Assembly (NCBI GenBank): GCA_035515075.1
Contig: DATJBZ010000029.1
Location: 1-64,000, forward strand
Source: Moheibacter sp035515075
GTDB taxonomy: Bacteria > Bacteroidota > Bacteroidia > Flavobacteriales > Weeksellaceae
Direction: 5' to 3'
DNA length: 64,000 bases
Part shown: positions 6,818 through 14,892 of the stretch, one piece after another
How the letters are laid out: each line of letters opens with the position of its first letter
Numbering within the stretch: the first letter of the stretch is position 1
Translations under genes and position numbers: made by a program
The notes under the pieces: model-generated
The model's database searches: none
Told to the model about the DNA's origin: nothing
What the model saw: only the letters and a program-made list of their open reading frames with translations

Positions 6818-8290
6818 ATGAAACCATTGATAGTAGGAGTTTTGGCCTTGATTTTATTGCCCATCCCTGTGCTTCAAGCGCAAAGCATGCTGTTTGAAAG
6901 AATTTATGATGAAACCCTTGCACAGGCGAGCTATATCATTGCCAACGACAAGAAAGAAGCCATTGTGATTGACCCAAAAAGAGACATTGATACCTATTTG
7001 GATTTTGCCAAAGTAAACGATTTAAAGATCAAATATGTCACAGAAACGCACATTCACGCGGATTTTTTGAGTGGTGCACAAGCATTGGCTTTTGCGACCC
7101 AAGCCACTTTGTTGTTGTCCGCAGAAGGCGGGGAGGAGTGGCAATATGAATTTTTGCACCAACCCTTGGTGAACCAACAAAAAATCAGTTTGGGCAATGT
7201 GGAAATCGAAGTCATGCACACGCCAGGGCATACGCCAGAAAGTTTGACTTTTTTGGTGAGAAATCTCAAAGAAGTGCATGCACCAATCAAAGCAATTACT
7301 GGTGATTTTATTTTTGTGGGCGATGTAGGTCGACCTGATTTGTTGGAAAAATCAGCCGGTCAAAAAAATGCTCAATTTACCGGTGCACAACAGTTATTTG
7401 CTTCTTTGAATGAGTTTTTGAAATTACCAAAATCAACTGAAATTTGGCCAGGACATGGCGCAGGATCTTTTTGTGGCAAAAGCTTGAGCAACATTCCTCA
7501 ATCTACTTTGGAACAAGAAATCTTGACCAATCCTGCTTTCCAACGTTTGAATGATGTGGAAGAATTTACCCATTTCATTTTGGATGGACAACCCGAACCA
7601 CCCCAATACTTTGCAGTGATGAAGCAATGGAACAAGCAAATGCGTCCTTTGTTGGTGGAAATACCAAAAGTCGCCAAATTGACTCATTGGGAAGTTGAGA
7701 AAGCGATGCAGAAAAATGTTTTGGTGATCGATGCGCGCAAAAAAGAAGATGTTGCTCAAGGTTTTCTTCCAGGAAGTTTGCATATCGAAGGAGGAAAGTC
7801 TTTTGCGACTTTTGTCGGTTCATTGGTCGATTACAGAGCGCCGATCATTTTGGTTGGACAAGACAACCAAATCGAAGACCTTACACGAAAATTGATGCGG
7901 ATTGGAATGGACAATGTTTACGGATACATCAGCAATTTAGATGATTTCAAGGGATTGAAAAAAGCACACATCATTTCTGCAAAAGAAGTCCAGGCTTATC
8001 AAAACAACCCAAAAGTTCAACGAATCGACGTGCGAACGTTGGCCGAATACGAAAGTGGTCACATCAAAGGTTTTGAAAATATTCCCTTGAACACATTGGA
8101 AAAGAGTGCAGACCAAATCCGAAAAGACATTCCAGTGGTGATTCATTGTCAAAGCGGCGTTCGTGCAGCCATGGCGTATTCGATATTGGAAAAATTAGGT
8201 TTCGACAACATCCAGAATTACAGTGGCAGCATCAATGATTGGACTGCGCAGCAATTGCCTTTGGAGCAAAAATCAATTGAAATTAAATAA
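6818..8290 (+). CDS. MBL-fold persulfide dioxygenase-like protein with two rhodanese domains
   Basis: A 490-residue fusion. An MBL domain carries THIHAD (His78, His80, Asp82), HTPGH (His134, His138), TGDFIFVGDVGRPDL and WPGHGAG (His213). These are the iron ligands and signature of ETHE1-type persulfide dioxygenases. Two rhodanese modules follow. The first (about 300-375) has no catalytic cysteine; the second has the loop HCQSGVR with Cys444. The family oxidises glutathione or other persulfides to sulfite, and the rhodanese passes sulfane sulfur to thiosulfate. An N-terminal stretch, MKPLIVGVLALILLPIPVL then QAQS, looks like a signal peptide; most relatives start directly at the MBL domain (here near Met24, 6887). 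It is controlled by operator site 3. The biochemical role is inferred from family and context. Confidence 0.87.
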   Translation: MKPLIVGVLALILLPIPVLQAQSMLFERIYDETLAQASYIIANDKKEAIVIDPKRDIDTYLDFAKVNDLKIKYVTETHIHADFLSGAQALAFATQATLLLSAEGGEEWQYEFLHQPLVNQQKISLGNVEIEVMHTPGHTPESLTFLVRNLKEVHAPIKAITGDFIFVGDVGRPDLLEKSAGQKNAQFTGAQQLFASLNEFLKLPKSTEIWPGHGAGSFCGKSLSNIPQSTLEQEILTNPAFQRLNDVEEFTHFILDGQPEPPQYFAVMKQWNKQMRPLLVEIPKVAKLTHWEVEKAMQKNVLVIDARKKEDVAQGFLPGSLHIEGGKSFATFVGSLVDYRAPIILVGQDNQIEDLTRKLMRIGMDNVYGYISNLDDFKGLKKAHIISAKEVQAYQNNPKVQRIDVRTLAEYESGHIKGFENIPLNTLEKSADQIRKDIPVVIHCQSGVRAAMAYSILEKLGFDNIQNYSGSINDWTAQQLPLEQKSIEIK

Positions 8291-8519
8291 CGATAGCTAG
8301 TAAAAAAAGAGCTTGAACACTGCTGTGATCCAAATCATTTTTTTTGCAGATTCAGGACATTTCCTTCGGAACTATGGCAGATTGCGCAGTGAAAGAAGTC
8401 ATTGGGCGAATTCCATCATTCTTTTGCTCAAAAAATAAATTTAAGTTAAAAGTGAAGAAACAACAATTAAAAATACATTAATAAAACACTCAATTGTTCA
8501 GATTGCGCAATAGAATGGT

Positions 8520-8527
8520 TAATTTTG
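8520..8527 (+). promoter_or_regulatory. -7 promoter element of the ACP phosphodiesterase gene
   Basis: TAATTTTG, a perfect TAnnTTTG, 12 bp before the ATG at 8540. A TTG at 8494-8496 is 23 bp upstream. Confidence 0.5.
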
Positions 8528-8539
8528 AAAAAAAGTGAC

Positions 8540-9121
8540 ATGAATTTTTTAGCGCATCAATATTTGTCTTTTCAATCCGAACCACTTCAAATCGGCAATC
8601 TTTATGGAGAAATTGTGCGGGGCAAGGATTATTTGGATTTCCCAGAAGATTTGCAACAAGGCATTTTGTTGCACCGACACATCGACACTTTTACCGATGC
8701 ACATCCGATCGTCAAGGAAAGTTCAAAGAAATTTCATGAAAATTATGGCAAATATGCGCCAGTGATTGTGGATGTGGCTTACGATTATTTTTTAATCAGG
8801 AATTGGGAAACTTACAGTGCCATTCCATTTGAAGCATTTGTCACCCAAACCTATGCTTTGTTTCGCGCGAAATTCGATGGGTTTCCACCGAAACTTCAAT
8901 ACATCATCGACCATTTGTTGAACTATGATTGGTTCCACAATTACACCAGCATCCAAGGCATCCAAAAAACGTTGAACGGCATCAGCCAAAGAAGCAAATT
9001 CAAGAACAACATCGGCCAAGCAGACCATGAAATCATGCTGTTTCAAGAAGCTTTGAATCAAGAATTCAATCTGTTTTTTCCAGCACTCATTCAATCTTGC
9101 AAAGACTTTTTGGATGCATAA
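8540..9121 (+). CDS. Acyl-carrier-protein phosphodiesterase family protein (AcpH/DUF479)
   Basis: A 193-residue protein of the AcpH family, which removes the phosphopantetheine group from holo-ACP in E. coli. The family's starting segment MNFLAHQYLSF is followed by GNLYGEIVRG, LHRHIDTFTDAHP (metal-binding HD-type residues) and VDVAYDYFL. The ATG at 8540 is preferred to an in-frame TTG at 8525, which lies inside the -7 element. The 249 bp upstream (8291-8539) are AT-rich and hold no other gene. The function in Bacteroidota has not, to my knowledge, been tested widely, so the enzymatic name is by family only. Confidence 0.78.
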   Translation: MNFLAHQYLSFQSEPLQIGNLYGEIVRGKDYLDFPEDLQQGILLHRHIDTFTDAHPIVKESSKKFHENYGKYAPVIVDVAYDYFLIRNWETYSAIPFEAFVTQTYALFRAKFDGFPPKLQYIIDHLLNYDWFHNYTSIQGIQKTLNGISQRSKFKNNIGQADHEIMLFQEALNQEFNLFFPALIQSCKDFLDA

Positions 9122-9202
9122 ACACTTTTCAGGTTTTCAAAGTCTGAAAGGTCCAACGTCAAAGAGTGTTTGAACTTCGCATGGTAGTATCAACAATAAT
9201 TG

Positions 9203-9210
9203 TATTTTTG
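9203..9210 (+). promoter_or_regulatory. -7 promoter element of the acyl-CoA carboxylase beta gene
   Basis: TATTTTTG, a perfect match, 18 bp before the ATG at 9229. No convincing -33 TTTG at the usual 19-21 bp spacing. Confidence 0.5.
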
Positions 9211-9228
9211 AACATCAAACAAAAAACC

Positions 9229-10857
9229 ATGGATTTACAATTCAACCAAAGAGAAGATACCAATAAATTACAAGTCTCAGATTTAAAGAGAAAATTAGCT
9301 GAAATATACTTGGGTGGCGGAAAGAGTCGAATCGAAAAGCACCAAGCCAAAGGAAAATTAACGGCGAGAGAACGCATCGACTATTTGTTGGATGACAAAA
9401 AACCATCCATCGAAATCGGCGCTTTTGCTGGCTACGAAATGTATGAAGAAGAAGGCGGTTGCCCAAGCGGTGGCGTGGTAGTCGTCATGGGTTATATTTC
9501 TGGCAAGCAATGCATTGTTGTGGCCAATGATGCCACTGTAAAAGCAGGTGCTTGGTTTCCCATTTCTGGTAAAAAGAATTTGAGAGCGCAAGAAATAGCG
9601 ATGGAAAATCGTTTGCCAATCATTTATTTAGTGGACAGTGCAGGCGTTTATTTGCCGATGCAAGATGAAATTTTCCCAGACAAAGAGCATTTTGGAAGAA
9701 TTTTTAGAAACAACGCCATCATGAGTTCGATGGGCATTACCCAAATCGCTGCGGTGATGGGCAGTTGTGTGGCCGGCGGCGCTTATTTGCCGATCATGAG
9801 CGATGAAGCGATGATTGTGGACAAAACAGGATCGATTTTTTTGGCAGGAAGTTATTTGGTCAAAGCGGCGATTGGTGAAGACATCGACAACGAAACTTTG
9901 GGCGGTGCTTCGACCCATTGTGAAATCTCTGGCGTGACGGATTACAAAGCCAAAGATGACAAAGATGCCTTGGACCGCATCCGATCAATCATGGGGAAAA
10001 TTGGTGACTACGAAAAAGCAGGTTTCAATCGAATTGAACCGAAAAAACCGGCCTTGGACGAAAATGAGATTTATGGAATTTTGCCTGCTTCACGAGCGGA
10101 ACAATACGATATGTATGAAATCATCCGACGACTGGTCGATGATTCTGAATTTGACGAATACAAAGGAGATTACGGTCGATCTTTGATTTGTTGTTATGCG
10201 CGAATCGATGGTTGGGCAGTTGGAATTGTGGCGAACCAAAGAAAAATTGTTAAATCCAAAAAGGACGGCATGCAATTCGGCGGGGTGATTTATTCGGACT
10301 CTGCCGACAAAGCCACGCGCTTCATTGCCAATTGCAACCAAAAGAAAATTCCTTTGGTGTTTTTACAAGACGTCACTGGATTCATGGTCGGTTCAAAATC
10401 AGAACATGGAGGCATCATCAAAGATGGCGCGAAAATGGTGAATGCTGTGGCCAATTCTGTGGTGCCCAAATTCACTGTGGTCATTGGCAATTCGTATGGC
10501 GCAGGAAATTATGCGATGTGTGGAAAGGCGTACGATCCGCGTTTGATTTTTGCTTGGCCTTCGGCAAAATTGGCCGTGATGGGAGGGGAGCAGGCTGCTA
10601 AAGTTTTGTTGCAAATTCAAGAAGCCGCTTTGAAAGGCAAAGGAAAAGAAATTGATGAGAAAGAAAAAGCCAAGTTGCTAGACGAAATCACCCAAAAATA
10701 CGACAAGCAAACCAGTCCTTATTATGCTGCAGCAAGAATTTGGACCGATGCTGTCATTGACCCTAAAGACACGCGCAAGTGGTTGTCGATGGGCATTGAA
10801 GCCGCCAACCATGCACCGATTGAAAAACCATTCAATTTGGGCGTGATTCAGGTATAA
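9229..10857 (+). CDS. Methylcrotonyl-CoA carboxylase-type carboxyltransferase, beta subunit
   Basis: A 542-residue biotin-dependent carboxyltransferase subunit. It transfers CO2 from carboxybiotin to an acyl-CoA, most likely 3-methylcrotonyl-CoA in leucine breakdown. The ATG at 9229 is used rather than the upstream in-frame ATGs at 9166/9181 because the promoter element lies at 9203. Visible motifs are SGGVVVVMGYISG, the GSCVAGGAYLPIMSDEA oxyanion region, FLQDVTGFMVGSKSE, GIIKDGAKMVNAVA and VMGGEQAAKVL, all typical of MCC beta. The biotin-carrying alpha subunit is not adjacent, so it must be encoded elsewhere. Propionyl- or geranyl-CoA as substrate is a weaker alternative. A terminator follows. 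Confidence 0.87.
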   Translation: MDLQFNQREDTNKLQVSDLKRKLAEIYLGGGKSRIEKHQAKGKLTARERIDYLLDDKKPSIEIGAFAGYEMYEEEGGCPSGGVVVVMGYISGKQCIVVANDATVKAGAWFPISGKKNLRAQEIAMENRLPIIYLVDSAGVYLPMQDEIFPDKEHFGRIFRNNAIMSSMGITQIAAVMGSCVAGGAYLPIMSDEAMIVDKTGSIFLAGSYLVKAAIGEDIDNETLGGASTHCEISGVTDYKAKDDKDALDRIRSIMGKIGDYEKAGFNRIEPKKPALDENEIYGILPASRAEQYDMYEIIRRLVDDSEFDEYKGDYGRSLICCYARIDGWAVGIVANQRKIVKSKKDGMQFGGVIYSDSADKATRFIANCNQKKIPLVFLQDVTGFMVGSKSEHGGIIKDGAKMVNAVANSVVPKFTVVIGNSYGAGNYAMCGKAYDPRLIFAWPSAKLAVMGGEQAAKVLLQIQEAALKGKGKEIDEKEKAKLLDEITQKYDKQTSPYYAAARIWTDAVIDPKDTRKWLSMGIEAANHAPIEKPFNLGVIQV

Positions 10858-10889
10858 TCATCCATTCAATAAATAACAACATAAAAAAG

Positions 10890-10923
10890 TTCGGTAGTTA
10901 CAATCTATTACCGAATTTTTTTA
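10890..10923 (+). terminator. Rho-independent terminator after the carboxylase gene
   Basis: The stem TTCGGTA/TACCGAA (10890-10896 with 10909-10915) has a 12-base loop and is followed by a run of T. Confidence 0.7.
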
Positions 10924-10956
10924 TGCCAACTATTGAAGTGATTTTAAACATCTAAT

Positions 10957-11325
10957 TTATTTGTTCGATTTCGTAGTTGTATCGACTAATTCACCGGCTT
11001 GTTGTACAATAAAAGCAATCAACTCATTTAGCAATTCTTTGTCAGAAAAGTCAAAACTCATGATGTCAATTTCAAAATGGTCAAAATGCCAATAGACTGT
11101 GGTTTGATTGAGCGTGGTCGCAATGCGTATAAGAAATGACTGGACTATAGAATTTTCATCAGAGAAAGGATGAATTTCCATCTCTGTAATTTGCGATTGA
11201 TATTGTTTAAAAAATCTTTCAAATAATATTGAAAAGTTTTTAGCTGAGAGCTTCGGGAGATGATCGTATTTCTCAGTATACAAGTAATCAACCGTCAGAA
11301 ATGGGCTATTGGCTTTCATTTTCAA
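10957..11325 (-). CDS. Hypothetical protein, 122 aa
   Basis: I do not recognise a family. The predicted protein starts MKMKANSPFLTVDYLYTEKY, has no signal peptide or membrane span, and is mixed in charge with several aromatic residues (IATTLNQTTVYWHFDHFEID). The C-terminal half has alternating hydrophobic residues compatible with an alpha/beta fold and ends LVDTTTKSNK. A second ATG at 11319 could be used. A perfect -7 element on its strand (11358-11365) and normal codon use argue that it is real. It stands alone between two terminators, so the neighbours give no hint of function. Confidence 0.6.
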   Translation of the reverse strand: MKMKANSPFLTVDYLYTEKYDHLPKLSAKNFSILFERFFKQYQSQITEMEIHPFSDENSIVQSFLIRIATTLNQTTVYWHFDHFEIDIMSFDFSDKELLNELIAFIVQQAGELVDTTTKSNK

Positions 11326-11357
11326 GAATGAGTTTTATAAGGATGTTTTGTTTTGAA

Positions 11358-11365
11358 CAAATTTA
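11358..11365 (-). promoter_or_regulatory. -7 promoter element of the 122-aa hypothetical gene
   Basis: Reading the minus strand, TAAATTTG is a perfect TAnnTTTG, 32 bp before the ATG at 11325. Confidence 0.5.
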
Positions 11366-11440
11366 TAACTGCACCAAGCCAATTGGCATCACAGTGAAAT
11401 TAACATCATCGAATTGATTATTTCGTTCAATTCATACCAA

Positions 11441-11468
11441 TAAAAAAGCCCCAATATTTTAGGGCTTT
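11441..11468 (-). terminator. Terminator of the nfu gene
   Basis: AAAGCCC/GGGCTTT inverted repeat (11445-11451 with 11462-11468). On the minus strand it is followed by six T, the correct polarity for the gene ending at 11516. Confidence 0.7.
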
Positions 11469-11515
11469 ATCTATTTTACATCCAACAAATAGTGTTGTTC
11501 TTAAAGATTTAATAT

Positions 11516-12403
11516 TTATCCATTGATGGCCTCCACGCTGTCAATTTGGCCTGGTAACATGTCTTTCAACATGGTTTCAATGCCTTGTTTCAAAGTGAGG
11601 GTAGAAGATGGGCAACCCGAACAAGCGCCTTGCAAAAGCATTTTGGCCGTTTTAGTGGATGCTTCAAATTCGATCAATTCAATGTTTCCGCCATCACCAG
11701 CTACAGCTGGTTGCACGTATTCTTCCAAGATTGCTTTGATTTGCTTTTCAATGTCCGAATATTCTTTGGCGACAAAGTCCGTTTTTGCACTGTTTTTTTG
11801 AGCAGGAACATAGGTTTCTTTGATGATTTCTGCGCCTGATTTCAAATAATTGGACAAATGATCTCTGATTGGCAAAGCAATGTCATTCCAATCTGCATTC
11901 GGAGTTTTGGTCACTGAAACGTAATGATCGGTCACGAAAACCTCTTGCACAAACTCATACGAAAACAACGATTGAGCCAAAGGAATGTCTTCAGATTCTT
12001 CAATCGATTTGGCTTCAGCGATGCCGTTGTACAAGGTTTTATTGGCTACAAATTTCATCACTTCAGGATTGGGCGTCATTTCAACATACAAACTGTAAGG
12101 CGTTTCCTCTTGTTTTTTTGTGTTCAACAACAAGGTTTCTGCTTTCAAATGTTTGTTGATCAATTCTTTCAAATCATTGGCGACCATTTCCCATTCAATT
12201 CCATCAATTTTTTGCACGGCGACAAAATTCGCTGTGATGTACACTTTTTGGACAAAGGGAAATTGCAATAATTCCTGTGCCATTGGAGATTCTAAGGCCT
12301 GGTCATTTTTCTCAAACTCAATTGCGCCCGAAGTAAAAGTTTCATCACAAACAAATTTCAAAATGTTAGGATTGGGCGTATTATCAATATAAACTCGCAT
12401 CAT
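11516..12403 (-). CDS. NifU-like Fe-S scaffold protein with duplicated Nfu N-domain
   Basis: A 295-residue Fe-S cluster carrier. The C-terminal NifU domain (about 215-295) carries the cluster-binding pair CSGC (Cys261, Cys264) inside GACSGCPSSTLTLK. In front are two successive Nfu N-terminal domains. Residues 1-90 start with RVYIDNTPNPNILKFV, and residues 103-190 start with SLYVEMTPNPEVMKFV, so the N-domain is clearly duplicated. The tandem form is frequent in Bacteroidota, whereas most Nfu proteins have one. It delivers [4Fe-4S] clusters to target enzymes in the cytoplasm. Two adjacent start codons (12403, 12400) are possible. It is divergent from the carbonic anhydrase gene. Confidence 0.88.
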   Translation of the reverse strand: MMRVYIDNTPNPNILKFVCDETFTSGAIEFEKNDQALESPMAQELLQFPFVQKVYITANFVAVQKIDGIEWEMVANDLKELINKHLKAETLLLNTKKQEETPYSLYVEMTPNPEVMKFVANKTLYNGIAEAKSIEESEDIPLAQSLFSYEFVQEVFVTDHYVSVTKTPNADWNDIALPIRDHLSNYLKSGAEIIKETYVPAQKNSAKTDFVAKEYSDIEKQIKAILEEYVQPAVAGDGGNIELIEFEASTKTAKMLLQGACSGCPSSTLTLKQGIETMLKDMLPGQIDSVEAING

Positions 12404-12407
12404 GCTG

Positions 12408-12415
12408 CAAAAATA
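12408..12415 (-). promoter_or_regulatory. -7 promoter element of nfu, very close to the start codon
   Basis: The minus strand reads TATTTTTG, a perfect element, with only 4 bp between its G and the ATG at 12403. The expected transcription start therefore falls at or inside the first codon. Confidence 0.5.
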
Positions 12416-12427
12416 CGGCTTCTTTCT

Positions 12428-12435
12428 TATCTTTG
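12428..12435 (+). promoter_or_regulatory. -7 promoter element of the gamma-carbonic anhydrase gene
   Basis: TATCTTTG, a perfect TAnnTTTG, 24 bp before the ATG at 12460. It is divergent from the nfu promoter 12 bp away. Confidence 0.55.
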
Positions 12436-12459
12436 CTCCGATTTTGATAGTTAAATTTT

Positions 12460-12972
12460 ATGGCGGTAATTCGTGAATTAAATGGCAAGAAACCGGTATT
12501 TGGGGACAATTGTTTTGTCGCAGAAACTGCGGTTTTGGTTGGTGATATCGTCATGGGAGACGATTGCAGCATTTGGTACAATGCAGTTTTGCGTGGTGAT
12601 GTGCATTTCATCAAGATGGGAAATAAAGTCAATGTGCAGGACAATGCGATGGTGCACTGCACTTACCAAAAGTCACCGACCACGATTGGCAACCAAGTAT
12701 CGATTGGGCACAATGCGGTGGTGCACGGTTGTACCATTCAGGACAATGTGTTGATTGGGATGGGCGCCATCGTGATGGACGATTGTTTGATAGAATCCTA
12801 TGCGATTGTCGCTGCTGGAGCGGTTGTTACTCAAAACACCCACATCAAAGCAGGCGAATTGTGGGCGGGCATTCCAGCCAAAAAAATCGGCATGGTTTCC
12901 CAAGGTTTGAAAGAAGGTGAAATCGAACGCATTGCCAACAATTATGTGAAATACAGCGCTTGGTATCAATAA
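12460..12972 (+). CDS. Gamma-carbonic anhydrase family protein
   Basis: A 170-residue left-handed beta-helix protein of the gamma-carbonic anhydrase (YrdA/PaaY) group. Hexapeptide-type repeats run through the first 130 residues, e.g. VLVGDIVMGDDCSIWYNAVL. The metal-binding histidines are His66 (MVHCTY), His84 (SIGHN) and His89 (VVHGC). The C-terminal helix ends in KYSAWYQ. It forms trimers with zinc at the subunit interface in characterised members; whether this one hydrates CO2 is not certain. The last 20 or so codons are duplicated at 15030-15091. Confidence 0.88.
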   Translation: MAVIRELNGKKPVFGDNCFVAETAVLVGDIVMGDDCSIWYNAVLRGDVHFIKMGNKVNVQDNAMVHCTYQKSPTTIGNQVSIGHNAVVHGCTIQDNVLIGMGAIVMDDCLIESYAIVAAGAVVTQNTHIKAGELWAGIPAKKIGMVSQGLKEGEIERIANNYVKYSAWYQ

Positions 12973-12973
12973 A
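12912..12973 (+). repeat. Direct repeat copy A: 3' end of the carbonic anhydrase gene
   Basis: Copy A is the authentic end of the gene, including its TAA. From AATCGAACGC (12921) to 12973 it matches 15039-15091 at 52 of 53 positions, with a shorter patch of similarity just upstream. The offset between copies is 2118 bp. Confidence 0.85.
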
Positions 12974-13017
12974 ATTAGTGCCAACAATAGTTTTTAAAAA
13001 TTAAAAATGAAATCCTT

Positions 13018-13455
13018 TTATTTGAAATCCAAATGATTCAGTTTGGCAGTTTCTTCCATTTCCTCATCCAAATCATCATCCACAGAAAAAGAGTAAATCA
13101 TCCATTTGTGATTGGGTTTGTAAAAATGAAAAATAAACCGAACGGGTTGTCGATCATATTTTATAAGATACGAATACACCACATAGACATCCGCAAGATT
13201 TTTTGAGTTGATGTGTTCATAACCATGGTATTCTCCCATCAACTCTATTGTGAAATCGTTGACATTGTCAACGATTTTTTCAATGGCTTGCTCAATGGAT
13301 TTTGTCCATGGATTGGTTGCGTACAAGTCTTTTACAGCCTTTCCAGGATTTTTTTCATAAGTAGTGAAAAAAGTGGAAATCAATTCTTTTGGATCAGATT
13401 GCGCAAAATTATTGACAGACAAACAGGCGATAAAAATGAAGAGTATTTTTTTCAT
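13018..13455 (-). CDS. Secreted hypothetical protein, 145 aa
   Basis: No family was recognised with confidence. A signal peptide is evident: MKKILFIFIACLSVNNFAQS, with likely cleavage after NFA. The mature part, about 125 residues, is a small alpha/beta domain with VKDLYATNPWTKSIEQAI and, later, paired strands YVVYSYLIKY and VRFIFHFYKP ending in an acidic tail. This layout resembles small NTF2-like secreted proteins, but no diagnostic motif supports that. The gene lies on the opposite strand to the carbonic anhydrase, 45 bp from its stop, and inside the 2.1-kb block bounded by direct repeats. Confidence 0.65.
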   Translation of the reverse strand: MKKILFIFIACLSVNNFAQSDPKELISTFFTTYEKNPGKAVKDLYATNPWTKSIEQAIEKIVDNVNDFTIELMGEYHGYEHINSKNLADVYVVYSYLIKYDRQPVRFIFHFYKPNHKWMIYSFSVDDDLDEEMEETAKLNHLDFK

Positions 13456-13569
13456 TGTTGTGTAGTTAAATTCATTGGAAATAGTTCATAAAACAGAGGA
13501 AGCTTTCGCAGTAAAGTTGTCTTTACAAGCAACCATTTTTTTTAATAATTCATCTTATTTTTGGTCAAC

Positions 13570-14892
13570 TTATTCTTTCTTTTCTTTTAAATTCAAATGG
13601 TACCAATCGATTTTTCGAGAGAAATACATCACCAAAGTTAAAATTATGAAAATTCCCATGCTGCCAATCAGCAAAGCATAATCTTGCAATTGAATGATCA
13701 CAAATATGAAAGCGTAAAGTACCGTCAAAATTCCAGAAATGAGTAGCACCAATTTACCAGATTTCAAAATGGCGCGTACATAGCCAACAATCAGTAGCAA
13801 TGTAGCCGAAGCAGACACCAAAAAAGCCAAGTTAAAATTCACATGTTCAGAAATCGATAGCAACAAAGTGTAAAAAACAATCAAGGCAACGCCAACAAGT
13901 ATGTATTGAATTGGGTGAATGAATACTTTGTTGATGACCTCGATGAAAAAGAAAACCATGAAAGTGAAAACAATGAACAAAATCGCGTAATGAATGGATC
14001 TGTATGTTTTCTGGTAATTGTCCACAGGAAGCAATAAATCAATGCCAAATGAAGAATGGTTGATGGCATGCTGGCTGCCGATCCAAATCTGTGGGTAATT
14101 TCGGTTCAAATGCAGCACATTCCAATGGGCTGTAAAACCTTGGTCAGTCACCTCTCTGTTGTCGGGTAAGAAAGCCCCGTTAAAACTTGGATTGGGCCAC
14201 TCGGAAGTCACATGAATATCTGTTACTTTTCCAACTGGCGTGAAATACAACAGCTGACTGCCTTTCAAATCCAAATTAAAATTAAAATGATAAGCGGTAC
14301 TGTCTTTTGCATCAAGAGGCACCAAAGCATTGATGCCTGAATCTACGACGTCAGTTGAGGAAATCCCCGGATTGAATGAAATTTGGTCTTTGTTCCATGA
14401 CAAAGCAACTTGTTCTTCGATTCCTCTCAAATCATTGATGCCAATGACGAATTCAGCCTTATCAAAAAGAATGTTTTGGGGATCAATGTCCAAAGTAGAA
14501 AAATCAAATGCGTTGAAATTCCCTTCAATGTTGAGTTGCGAATTGTAAACGACAATTTCATAAATTCCTCTGTGGCGTTTTTCAGGGTTGATTTCTCCTG
14601 AAATTTTCAATTCTGAAGGCAAAATGTGCAAATATTCTTTGATTTTGATCACCTTTTCGATGGAATCTTTTCTGGAAACTTCCTTAACATATTTGTAGTA
14701 TGGAATAGAAACAAATGGCCCAGAAATGGTTTGTTGTTCCCCCCATTTAGCACTCACTTCATGGATCGCATGATTTTGGGTCATTTCTCTTTCATGAATC
14801 AAACCTTTGATCATCGAAGTTGGAATCAAAAGCAATATCGTGATCAAAGCGATGGCTGCAATTTTAAAATAAATATTGTGTTTCAAGTTCAT
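13570..14892 (-). CDS. creD: CreD-family inner-membrane protein
   Basis: A 440-residue member of the CreD (cell envelope integrity / colicin tolerance) family. It has an N-terminal span (about 10-30), a large extracytoplasmic region with the conserved ISGPFVSIPYYKY, LDLKGSQLLYFTPVG and TSEWPNPSFNGAFLP, and a C-terminal bundle of about five membrane spans from residue 300 on. Family length is about 450. In Gammaproteobacteria creD responds to the CreBC system; here no creBC genes are adjacent, so regulation is unknown. It lies within the repeat-bounded block. Confidence 0.87.
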   Translation of the reverse strand: MNLKHNIYFKIAAIALITILLLIPTSMIKGLIHEREMTQNHAIHEVSAKWGEQQTISGPFVSIPYYKYVKEVSRKDSIEKVIKIKEYLHILPSELKISGEINPEKRHRGIYEIVVYNSQLNIEGNFNAFDFSTLDIDPQNILFDKAEFVIGINDLRGIEEQVALSWNKDQISFNPGISSTDVVDSGINALVPLDAKDSTAYHFNFNLDLKGSQLLYFTPVGKVTDIHVTSEWPNPSFNGAFLPDNREVTDQGFTAHWNVLHLNRNYPQIWIGSQHAINHSSFGIDLLLPVDNYQKTYRSIHYAILFIVFTFMVFFFIEVINKVFIHPIQYILVGVALIVFYTLLLSISEHVNFNLAFLVSASATLLLIVGYVRAILKSGKLVLLISGILTVLYAFIFVIIQLQDYALLIGSMGIFIILTLVMYFSRKIDWYHLNLKEKKE

